Below are positions 1 through 6,780 of a stretch of DNA of 9,981 bases, piece after piece; positions within the stretch are counted from its first letter, which is position 1; each line of letters begins with the position of its first letter. This stretch comes from Roseibacillus sp. (lineage in GTDB: Bacteria; Verrucomicrobiota; Verrucomicrobiae; Verrucomicrobiales; Akkermansiaceae). Both the position numbers and the translations under genes were made by a program. Below the pieces are notes generated by a model. The model saw only the letters and a list, made by a program, of their open reading frames with translations, had not been told where the DNA came from and searched no databases. Location: assembly GCA_002723015.1 (NCBI GenBank), contig PBNG01000048.1, positions 33,888 to 43,868 of the forward strand. Direction: 5' to 3'.

Positions 1-134
1 TGGGAGAGAATGGGGTAGTCTCCTGAATTCCCGGGGTTCTGGTCCACGGCCAACCGCAGGGAGACCTCCTCCTTCCACTGGCGGTATTGCTCAGCGGTGA
101 TCCAGAATTTGTACTCGGTCCTGCTTAGGCTCAC
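1..134 (-). CDS. unidentified protein, N-terminal fragment (cut by window edge)
   Basis: On the minus strand a frame stays open from about position 208 to the left edge, while all three plus-strand frames hit stops early. Codon third positions in it are mostly G or C, as in the other genes here. The only usable in-frame start is GTG at 134-132, giving 44 codons that begin VSLSRTEYKFWITAEQYRQW. The piece is rich in aromatic and charged residues and has no signal peptide or membrane segment. Residues upstream of the GTG (frame 208-135) also look coding, so the true start may lie further upstream with a non-standard codon, or a frameshift may hide it: ATG at 205-203 is in another frame and stops after seven codons. 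No ribosome-binding site is evident. I do not recognise the family. It could also be a decayed gene remnant. Confidence 0.4.
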   Translation of the reverse strand, partial: MSLSRTEYKFWITAEQYRQWKEEVSLRLAVDQNPGNSGDYPILS

Positions 135-203
135 TGTTGAGTGGAGAAAGGGGTGGAAATTAGCAGCCTCGCGGAGAGCGCCTAGAGTGTCGTGCTCGTC
201 ACC

Positions 204-232
204 ATATTAATAAATGAGAGGCCCCTCCACAA
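204..232 (-). promoter_or_regulatory. possible sigma-70-like promoter for the leftward gene
   Basis: Read on the minus strand, TTGTGG (232-227) is followed after exactly 17 bases by TAATAT (209-204), in an AT-rich patch that stands out from its surroundings. The -35 box matches the consensus at 3 of 6 positions and the -10 at 4 of 6. It would start transcripts near 197 and feed the leftward frame. This rests on motif and spacing only. Confidence 0.25.
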
Positions 233-258
233 CTCCCGATTATTCTCTCGCGGTTACT

Positions 259-310
259 GATCATTGCGCGAATTAAGGGATCGTAGCGCGTTTTTCTGAT
301 TCGTAGGGCA
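259..310. repeat. degenerate direct repeat with 20-bp period
   Basis: GATCATTGCGCG (259-270) and GATCGTAGCGCG (279-290) match at 10 of 12 positions and lie exactly 20 bp apart. A third partial copy, TCGTAGGGC, starts at 301, again 20 bp after TCGTAGCGC at 281. AAGGGAT also occurs before the second copy (275) and after the third (314). Phased copies at two helical turns in non-coding DNA could be protein-binding sites, but the units are short and imperfect, so chance is a real alternative. Confidence 0.35.
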
Positions 311-501
311 TGCAAGGGATTACGCCCCAGACCCATGAGCCGGCTGGGCCCCTCGCCCGCTCAACTGCGTCAAACGGCCTATTCCTCCGCCCTCTCAGCC
401 CATCCGGGTTGAATTCCACCTTCTCACGGGGTCCTGCCGCCTTGTGCCCACTCCCGCGGCGACCCAGTGTATCCGCCTCTCTGATTCCTCACAGATTTGG
501 G

Positions 502-529
502 GTGTTCTCCATAACCCCGAAACTATAGT
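502..529 (+). promoter_or_regulatory. possible promoter of the giant secreted-protein gene
   Basis: TATAGT at 524-529 is a good -10 match. It lies 26 bp before the ATG at 556, giving a short leader. The best -35 candidate, GTGTTC at 502-507 with a 16-bp spacer, is poor, so the promoter is weak, activator-dependent or read by another sigma factor. Confidence 0.22.
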
Positions 530-555
530 GCACACCCGCTCCAGCACGAAGCCCA

Positions 556-633
556 ATGCCATCACTCCGTCGTTCCCTCCCGGCCACCTTGATCCTGATC
601 ACAGGACTACTGGCGATATCGCCAGCCTCTGCC
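556..633 (+). other. signal peptide coding region
   Basis: Residues 1-26 have a basic start (R5, R6), a hydrophobic core TLILITGLLAI and an A-S-A cleavage motif at 24-26, followed directly by the first lamin-tail domain. There is no lipobox cysteine, so the protein should be released rather than lipid-anchored. The RR is not in a proper Tat context. Confidence 0.85.
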
Positions 634-3600
634 CGAATTTATATCAGCGAGTTTCTTGCCGAGAACACCAATGGACTGCGTGACGGCGATGGAGAATTCT
701 CAGATTGGATCGAGATCTACAACTCCGGTTCTCAGCCGGTCGATCTCGAAGGCTACTATCTGACGGACAACCCCGGAGCTCTCACAAAATGGGCTTTTCC
801 ATCGCTGCAACTGGAACCACGGCAGTTTCTTCTGGTCTTCGCCTCTGGAAAGGACCGAAGGGGCACCAGTGAAGAACTTCACACCAACTTCAAGATCGAT
901 GACCGCGGTGAATATCTTGGCCTCATTGCTCCCGATGGGATCTCCGTAATCTCCGAATTTGGTGGGAATGACACCCCCTTGCCACGCCAGAGAGAGAATA
1001 TTTCCTTCGGCCTGATGCAGACAGGCACTCTTACTACCCGCACCCTCCTCTCCCAGAACACTCCGGCTACTGTCCGCATTCCGACAAGTGACGATTCCGT
1101 TCTCGGGATCTCCTGGACTGAACCAACATTCGATGACCTCGCCTGGCGCGATGTAGCGATCGGCGTCGGCTACGACGAGGCCAATACATACGTCCCCGAG
1201 TTTGGCATCGGAGGTGATCTGGGTGATGAACTTAACGGAGTCAGCACCAGCCTCTACCTCCGGGTTCCCTTCCAGATCACGGAGCCGTCCTCAGTATCAG
1301 AGTTATCGCTCCGCATGAAATACGACGATGGCTTTGCTGCATATCTCAACGGGGTGCTCGTTGAATCCGTGAACTCCCCCGCCGGGGCAAACCTGACCTA
1401 CAACTCAGAGGCCACTTCCAATCATTCGGATAACGAGGCCCTGATTTACGAGTCCTTTGACCTGAGCGACCAGGTGCAGCTTCTGAGAAACGGGTCGAAC
1501 ATTCTTGCGATCCATGGGCTGAACGATGGACTCACCAGTTCGGACATGCTGATTTCCCCGGAACTGAACGCGGTCCAGATCTTGGACCCTGCGACCGGGG
1601 ATCCCGGCTTCTTTGCTACTCCCACGCCCGGGAACCAGAATGGAGAGGCCTTCGCTGGATTTGCCGAAGACCTCGTATTCAGCGTTGACCGTGGATTTTT
1701 CTCCAGTCAGTTCCTGCTGCAACTGACGACCGCCACAGAGGATGTAGAAATCCGCTATACCCTCGATGGTTCAGTCCCATCGCCCACGCAAGGTCTGGTG
1801 TATCGGGCGCCGATCAGTATTACGGGGACTCAGGTGGTTCGTGCCATGGCCCACAAACCAGGATTTCAACCCACGAAGGTCGAGACCCACACCTACATAT
1901 TTCCCGACGCTGTCGCCAGCCAGACCCGGCCTTCCGGCTATCCCACCAGCTGGGGAGGCGAACCCAGTGCCGACTACGGCATGAATACCCAGATTACCCG
2001 CTCACGGCAGTATGCCGTCCGCCTACAAAGAGGTTTACGGGACATCCCAACTCTATCCGTCACGGGGGAGCGGGATGACTTCTTCGGCGCGAACGGGATC
2101 TATGTCGACACTCAGAATCGTAATCTGGAAGCTCCTGTATCTGCCGAATACTTCCATCCGGACCCTGCTTCCGATGGCGTCAATATCGAGGAAGGATTCC
2201 AGATCGACTGCGGATGCAAGCTCCAGGGCGGTGCCAGTCGCAACCCCGGCTCATCGATCAAGCACTCCCTCAGCCTGCGTTTTCGCGATCTCTACGGCCC
2301 GGGTAAGCTCAACTACCCGGTCTTCGAGGGAACCGACATTACTACCTTCGACAGCATTCACCTGCGAGCCATGTATAACAACTCATGGCACCACAGTAAC
2401 AGTGGGCAGCGGGCTCGTGCTACGATGATCCGTGACCAGTGGGCACGGGACTGCATGATTGACATGGGCAATCCTGATGGCGGTCAGGGCCACTTCGTTC
2501 ATCTTTACCTCAATGGACTCTACTGGGGCGTCTACAACCTCCATGAACGACTCGAGAACGACCACTACGCAGCCTACAACGGCTTCGAGGACGACGAGGT
2601 TCTTGGCCTGAACCCGGGACGCCTGACTTCGGAGGAATCGAGCTCCTTCAATGCGATGAAATCGATCGTCGCGAATCCACGGACAACGTGGGCCCGGATC
2701 CAGAGGGTGATCGATGTGGACAATTACATCGACTTTGTCATCGCAGAGTATTTCGGGCGCAACGCCGACCTAAAAAATAATGACAACTGGCGCGCTGCTG
2801 GCGGAGGTGCTGCCAACGCCCCCTGGCGCTTCTACTGCTGGGATACCGAGCGCATTCTGGAAAATGAAACTGATACCAGTGCTCCCAGTAACAGCGGGGC
2901 ATTGGACGGGGCACTCATCTTCAACGATCTCGAGAGGTTTCGGGAATTCAGGGTTCGCTTTGCCGATCGCGCCTACAAGCACCTCTTCAATGGGGGAGCA
3001 CTCACAAACCTTGCAAACCGCAACCGGTTCCAGAAATACGTCGACCAGATTAACGCCGCGATCATCTGCGAATCTGCTCGATGGGGTGACGATCGCAGCG
3101 GAGGGGGATTCGGGGGCAGCTACGCACGCGATGAAAACTGGACTCGAGCCGTCTATGGCATGCCTGGAGGACCGGGCACAAGTCCGAGCAACGGTGTGCT
3201 CGGATCGTGGTTCCCGACCTCAGGAACCAACCGTAGTGACCGGATTATCAGCACCTGGCGATCTCGCCGCTTCTCGGGAAGTTCTGATACCTACCTCGGG
3301 ACGATTCAGCCTCCTCTTTTCACGGTCAACGGTACAACCCAGCACGGTGGGAACCTCCCCGCCAGGGGCGCCCTCTCCGCCACGGCCTCCTCGGGATCGA
3401 TCTACTATACGACCGACGGAACTGACCCACGACTGGAGGGCGGAAACCTTGCACCGGGGGCCATTCTTCTTTCAGGGGAGATCGCTTTCCCTGCCAGTGG
3501 ACTGGTCCGCATGAGGGCACGGCTGGGCGGAGGAGATTCCTGGTCCCCTCTCAACGAGGCCCTCTTTTATCTCGAGCGCCGGGCCACCGACTCCGATCTG

Positions 3601-5670
3601 CGCATTACCGAAATCAATTACAACGCGATTCCAGCCAGCGCGGCAGAGGCAAGCGACGCGGCCGAACTGCCACTACCCCGTCTTTTCGATGGAGGAGATT
3701 TCGAATTCATCGAAATCCGTAATGTCAGTGACACCGCAGTCAACCTCGGCGGAGTGCGTTTCACGGATGGAATCAACTTCACCTTTCCGGTGACCAACAT
3801 TCACCCTGACGGGCACGTGGTCGTCGTCGCTGACCTCGAGGGATTTGCAGCACGCTATGGAACGGGGCTTCCGGTGGCGGGACAGTTTTCCGGCAGCCTC
3901 GGCAACGGTGGGGAGCGCATCCTGCTGGAGACATCTGAAGGCGTAATCATGCAGGATTTCGCCTATGATGACGGGGGCACCTGGCCCGGACGAGCCGATG
4001 GCATTGGATCCTCGCTAGAAATTATTGATCCTTCGTTAGACTACGATAATTCGGAAAGCTGGCGCGCTAGTAGTGAATACAATGGCTCGCCAGGCACCCC
4101 TGGAATGGGCCGCGATGGGCGGGTTGTCGTAAATGAGGTTCTCACAAAAACAGCCTTACCTACCCTCGACCAAATCGAACTCCACAACACTACAGCCAGT
4201 GCGATAGAGGTCACTGACTGGTATCTCTCGGACGCTAGCAGCAACTACCGGAAGTTTCGTCTTCCCGCGGCCACGATTCCGGCCGGGGGCTACGCGATTT
4301 GGGACGAGAACGATTTCAACGCTCCCGACGATCTTACCATTTCTTCATATTCGGGCTCTGAAGCAACTGTGCCTACCATGGTCTTCGCCCCTGGCCATGG
4401 ACTGTCCACCGGTGACGCTATCACAATATCGGGTTATGGCGGAGCCGGGGCCTATAACGACACCTTTGAGGTCACGGTCTCCAATCCAGACAGCTTCAGC
4501 ATCCCCGTTCCCTTCATCGACAATGACGTTACTAAGGGAACCTACACCCGAGGAGAGCCCTTTGCTCTTTCTGCGGAGGGCGACAAGGTCTGGCTCCTCG
4601 AAGGAGATGCCAGCGGCAAGTTACTCAGGTTCGTCGACGTCGTGGAATTTGCTGCCGCTCGCAACAACGAGGCGCTGGGGCGCTGGCCCAATGGTGGGGG
4701 CAGCGGCACCCTTGTCAGCATGTCTGCCAACACCTTCGGCTCCCTTAATTCTCCTGCTCAGGTTGGTCCGGTCATCATATCAGAGTTGATGTATCAGCCA
4801 GCCTTCACCCCGGAAAACATCTTCGAATACGTCGAACTGTTCAATTCCGGTCCTGCGATTGAAAGCCTCGCCAACTGGAGGATACGCGGTGGGATTGACT
4901 TTGATTTCAGCTCTGCCCATTCACTCGGCACGGGGGAAACCATCCTTATCGTTGGCTTCGATCCGGTAACTGAACCGGAAATCTTAGATAGCTTCCGCTC
5001 CCAATACCGAGTCGACGGGGGAGTCACTCTTATTGGACCATGGAGCGACGGACCGCTGCGCAATGATGAGGGCACCGTGCGCCTGCAAAGGCCTGACACG
5101 CCCCCTCCGACAGATCCGACCACCTATCCCCAGGTGACTGAGGATGAGGTCCGCTATTCTGGCGCCGCTCCCTGGTCGGCCAGCGCGGCCGGTGAGGGAG
5201 AATCACTCCACCGGGTGAATTCCACGCTCTTCGGTAACTTTCCCGCAAGCTGGATCGGAAAAGAGCCCTCCCCCGGGATCAGCGAGCAGGAAATGTCCTA
5301 CGAAGATTTTCGGGTCCTGACCTTCGGGCCCGGGGCCCCTCCAGGGTCAGGCGAGCTCGAGGACTTCGACCTCGATGGGTTTCTGAATATCGTGGAGTAT
5401 GCCCTCGGGCTGAATCCTCTCCTTGCTGATGCCTCCCTCGCCCCCTCCCCCATCGTGGAAGCCGGTGAGCTGACCCTTACTTTTCCACGCAATCCTCTTC
5501 TCAGTGACATCCGCAGTGTGGTGGAGTTTTCCACGGATCTTGTGACGTGGACCCCGATCGACGATGTAGCTGCGTCCCCCGGCAATGTAAACGGTCTCCG
5601 CAGGGCCAGTATCAACATGACTCCATACCGCAGGCTTTTCCTTCGCATTTCCGTGACCTCTCTCCCATAG
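556..5670 (+). CDS. giant secreted multidomain protein: lamin-tail domains, CotH kinase-like domain, chitobiase-like domains
   Basis: This 1704-residue protein is probably exported. Residues 1-26 form a Sec signal peptide with cleavage after ASA. Domains in order: lamin-tail (LTD) 27-146; a beta-rich, galactose-binding-like region about 170-345; chitobiase/hexosaminidase C-terminal-like Ig domain 371-448; CotH kinase-like domain about 495-900; second chitobiase-like domain 919-1007; LTD 1013-1140; LTD about 1190-1400 carrying an insert at 1259-1333; LTD 1404-1515; C-terminal module with a DxDxDG calcium-type loop (D1603, D1605, D1607, E1614). CotH hallmarks include LQGGASRNP with K569, the NGLYWGVYNLHE stretch (E664), and paired aspartates D738 (NAD) and D763 (CWDTER), so it may be catalytically competent. 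All five cysteines (552, 554, 633, 761, 838) lie in the CotH part. ATG 556 is preferred because it opens the signal peptide; upstream there is only a weak GAAG. CotH proteins are known to phosphorylate protein substrates; the target here is unknown. It appears monocistronic, with no PEP-CTERM or other sorting tail seen. Confidence 0.93.
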   Translation: MPSLRRSLPATLILITGLLAISPASARIYISEFLAENTNGLRDGDGEFSDWIEIYNSGSQPVDLEGYYLTDNPGALTKWAFPSLQLEPRQFLLVFASGKDRRGTSEELHTNFKIDDRGEYLGLIAPDGISVISEFGGNDTPLPRQRENISFGLMQTGTLTTRTLLSQNTPATVRIPTSDDSVLGISWTEPTFDDLAWRDVAIGVGYDEANTYVPEFGIGGDLGDELNGVSTSLYLRVPFQITEPSSVSELSLRMKYDDGFAAYLNGVLVESVNSPAGANLTYNSEATSNHSDNEALIYESFDLSDQVQLLRNGSNILAIHGLNDGLTSSDMLISPELNAVQILDPATGDPGFFATPTPGNQNGEAFAGFAEDLVFSVDRGFFSSQFLLQLTTATEDVEIRYTLDGSVPSPTQGLVYRAPISITGTQVVRAMAHKPGFQPTKVETHTYIFPDAVASQTRPSGYPTSWGGEPSADYGMNTQITRSRQYAVRLQRGLRDIPTLSVTGERDDFFGANGIYVDTQNRNLEAPVSAEYFHPDPASDGVNIEEGFQIDCGCKLQGGASRNPGSSIKHSLSLRFRDLYGPGKLNYPVFEGTDITTFDSIHLRAMYNNSWHHSNSGQRARATMIRDQWARDCMIDMGNPDGGQGHFVHLYLNGLYWGVYNLHERLENDHYAAYNGFEDDEVLGLNPGRLTSEESSSFNAMKSIVANPRTTWARIQRVIDVDNYIDFVIAEYFGRNADLKNNDNWRAAGGGAANAPWRFYCWDTERILENETDTSAPSNSGALDGALIFNDLERFREFRVRFADRAYKHLFNGGALTNLANRNRFQKYVDQINAAIICESARWGDDRSGGGFGGSYARDENWTRAVYGMPGGPGTSPSNGVLGSWFPTSGTNRSDRIISTWRSRRFSGSSDTYLGTIQPPLFTVNGTTQHGGNLPARGALSATASSGSIYYTTDGTDPRLEGGNLAPGAILLSGEIAFPASGLVRMRARLGGGDSWSPLNEALFYLERRATDSDLRITEINYNAIPASAAEASDAAELPLPRLFDGGDFEFIEIRNVSDTAVNLGGVRFTDGINFTFPVTNIHPDGHVVVVADLEGFAARYGTGLPVAGQFSGSLGNGGERILLETSEGVIMQDFAYDDGGTWPGRADGIGSSLEIIDPSLDYDNSESWRASSEYNGSPGTPGMGRDGRVVVNEVLTKTALPTLDQIELHNTTASAIEVTDWYLSDASSNYRKFRLPAATIPAGGYAIWDENDFNAPDDLTISSYSGSEATVPTMVFAPGHGLSTGDAITISGYGGAGAYNDTFEVTVSNPDSFSIPVPFIDNDVTKGTYTRGEPFALSAEGDKVWLLEGDASGKLLRFVDVVEFAAARNNEALGRWPNGGGSGTLVSMSANTFGSLNSPAQVGPVIISELMYQPAFTPENIFEYVELFNSGPAIESLANWRIRGGIDFDFSSAHSLGTGETILIVGFDPVTEPEILDSFRSQYRVDGGVTLIGPWSDGPLRNDEGTVRLQRPDTPPPTDPTTYPQVTEDEVRYSGAAPWSASAAGEGESLHRVNSTLFGNFPASWIGKEPSPGISEQEMSYEDFRVLTFGPGAPPGSGELEDFDLDGFLNIVEYALGLNPLLADASLAPSPIVEAGELTLTFPRNPLLSDIRSVVEFSTDLVTWTPIDDVAASPGNVNGLRRASINMTPYRRLFLRISVTSLP
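2038..3255 (+). other. CotH kinase-like domain region
   Basis: Residues about 495-900 of the giant protein. Visible in order are the opening strand IPTLSVTGERDDFFG, the Gly-rich segment GGASR followed by a Ser/Lys stretch with K569, the LYGPGKLNYPVF strand, the GLYWGVYNLHERL segment, and the two acidic sites NAD (D738) and CWDTE (D763). Helical tail FREFRVRFADRAYKHLFNGG (795-814) resembles the region that follows the catalytic part in bacterial CotH proteins. Assignment of individual catalytic roles is inferred from motif order and from the 25-residue spacing between the two aspartates. Confidence 0.8.
4330..4554 (+). other. domain inserted within the third lamin-tail domain
   Basis: Residues about 1259-1333 interrupt an LTD: the strand AGGYAIWDENDF (1243-1254) before it and EPFALSAEGDKVWLLEG (1334-1350) after it are the two halves of the usual LTD edge that is continuous in the first LTD (residues 88-127). 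The insert itself is a small beta unit with GHGLSTGDAITISGYGG, then NDTFEVTV and SFSIPVPF. That pattern of alternating strands recalls small beta modules in phage-like and surface proteins. The boundary is judged by eye. Confidence 0.55.
5362..5397 (+). other. DxDxDG calcium-binding-type loop in C-terminal module
   Basis: Residues 1603-1614 read DFDLDGFLNIVE, with oxygen ligands at positions 1, 3, 5 and 12 of an EF-hand/dockerin-like loop, followed by YALGLNP. The same kind of segment, followed by a beta domain with a VEFSTDLVTW-like strand (1656-1665), is common at the ends of secreted verrucomicrobial proteins. Calcium binding is inferred. Confidence 0.65.
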
Positions 5671-5749
5671 GGCCCGAAACCTGCAAAGGCTCTCCGATCC
5701 AAGGGATGCACTCTTGTAAGAATCCCAAATCGAGAAGAATCTTCCCTCC

Positions 5750-6748
5750 ATGAAAGCTCTTGTCCTTACCTCTGTCGATGGCGCCCTTGAATTCAGGGAA
5801 GCAGACGACCCCGTCCCGGCTCCGGGTGAAGCGCTGGTCCGGCTCCGGGCGGCCGCTGCCAACAGGCGGGACTTCTGGATTACGCGGGGCGGCTACCCGA
5901 ATATCAAGGCCCCATGCGTCCTCGGCTCAGACGGAGCCGGGATCTTGGAAAAGGGAGGGGAGGGGGTGGACTCCTCTCTCATGGGAAAAGAAGTTCTCAT
6001 CAACCCCAGCCTCCACTGGGGTGAGAACCAATCCGTGCAGGGGCAGGATTTTCGCATTCTCGGAATGCCCGATAATGGCACCTTCGCCGATTACATTACG
6101 GTCCCGATAAGTCAGATCGTGGAGAAGCCGCCCCATCTCAGCTTCCACGAAGCGGCAGCTCTGCCCCTCGCGGCCCTGACCGCATACCGCGCGCTCTTCT
6201 CCCGGGGACAACTCCATTCAAATGAATCCATTCTGATTACCGGCATTGGCGGAGGAGTGGCGACCATTGCTCTGAAAATGGCACACGCAGTTGGGGCACG
6301 GGTCTTCGTCAGTTCGTCTTCCGAGGAAAAAATCGCCAAGGCTGTCACGCTCGGAGCCGTGTCAGGAGTGAACTATACGGAACAGCAATGGTCCGATAAA
6401 TTTCTCTCCGATTATGAACGCGTCGACATGGTCCTGGATGGTGCCGCGGGAGAGAGCTTTGGAGATCTTCTTCCTCTGGTCCGCCCTGGAGGTCGCGTGG
6501 TGAGCTACGGAGGAACCGCGGGACCTTCGGTCGCTTTTCCCATTCGCTATCATTTCTGGAATCAGCTTCAGCTTATCGGGTCCACGATGGGGTCGTCCTC
6601 CGACTTTGAGAAAATGATTTCCTTCGTGACGACGCACGAGCTGAAGCCGGTGATTCACTCCATTTGCCCACTGGATGAAGGAGCATCTCTCATTTCCTCG
6701 ATGGAAACATCCGGGCAATTCGGGAAACTCGTCATGGAGATTTCCTGA
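5750..6748 (+). CDS. zinc-independent MDR oxidoreductase (quinone oxidoreductase-like)
   Basis: This 332-residue cytoplasmic enzyme belongs to the medium-chain dehydrogenase/reductase superfamily and should use NAD(P)H to reduce or oxidise a carbonyl or quinone-type substrate. The N-terminal GroES-like domain (about 1-130) contains ANRRDFWITRGGYP and LGSDGAG (58-64). The Rossmann part carries the dinucleotide loop GIGGGVATIALKMA (165-178) and the later strand RPGGRVVSYGGTAGP. The GHE signature that supplies a catalytic zinc ligand is replaced by GSD, and the four-cysteine structural zinc lobe is missing (only C56 and C306), which places it with quinone-oxidoreductase-like, zinc-free members. 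Length is normal. The ATG follows the previous gene by 79 bp with only a distant GAGAAG as ribosome-binding site. The enzyme's substrate cannot be told from sequence. Confidence 0.9.
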   Translation: MKALVLTSVDGALEFREADDPVPAPGEALVRLRAAAANRRDFWITRGGYPNIKAPCVLGSDGAGILEKGGEGVDSSLMGKEVLINPSLHWGENQSVQGQDFRILGMPDNGTFADYITVPISQIVEKPPHLSFHEAAALPLAALTAYRALFSRGQLHSNESILITGIGGGVATIALKMAHAVGARVFVSSSSEEKIAKAVTLGAVSGVNYTEQQWSDKFLSDYERVDMVLDGAAGESFGDLLPLVRPGGRVVSYGGTAGPSVAFPIRYHFWNQLQLIGSTMGSSSDFEKMISFVTTHELKPVIHSICPLDEGASLISSMETSGQFGKLVMEIS

Positions 6749-6780
6749 GTATCCTGGACCGGCAGAATCCAGCGACTCAG
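6745..6780. terminator. compound palindrome between convergent genes, candidate bidirectional terminator
   Basis: CTGAGT (6745-6750) pairs with ACTCAG (6775-6780), and inside it CTGGA (6754-6758) pairs with TCCAG (6768-6772) around a nine-base loop. Both genes' TGA stops lie in the outer arms: 6746-6748 on the plus strand and 6779-6777 on the minus strand. No T-run follows on either side, so it is not a textbook intrinsic terminator, but its place between two converging stops supports a 3'-end role. Confidence 0.4.

Larger units (their letters stand above)
209..555. other. intergenic region, mostly featureless
   Basis: This region separates the leftward fragment from the giant secreted-protein gene. 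Two short plus-strand frames (310-528 and 444-683) are Pro/Ser/Arg-rich and lack protein-like hydrophobic patterning, so I do not call them genes. The only structure I see is the promoter-like sites at either end and a degenerate repeat with a 20-bp period around 261-310. No convincing hairpin terminator or RNA gene was found. Confidence 0.5.

Noticed and set aside
310..683. Two short plus-strand frames upstream of the giant gene (310-528 and 444-683).
   Set aside because: Pro/Ser/Arg-rich with no protein-like patterning or ribosome-binding site, and the second overlaps the real signal-peptide region in another frame.
2780..3514. A 244-codon frame inside the giant gene, same strand.
   Set aside because: It lies wholly in the CotH and second chitobiase-like part, which has clear domain motifs; the alternate product is Ser/Pro/Thr/Arg-rich and unstructured in pattern, as expected from a GC-rich shadow frame.
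5326..5345. GGGCCCGGGGCCC palindromic cluster in the giant gene.
   Set aside because: Lies within coding sequence for a Gly/Pro linker (GPGAPPG) and is explained by codon composition.
5703..5726. GGGAT...ATCCC inverted repeat after the giant gene, considered as a terminator.
   Set aside because: Only five base pairs with a 14-base loop and no T-run.
5298..5862. Minus-strand frames across the end of the giant gene and the MDR start.
   Set aside because: They are antisense to two well-supported coding regions and show no recognisable motif.
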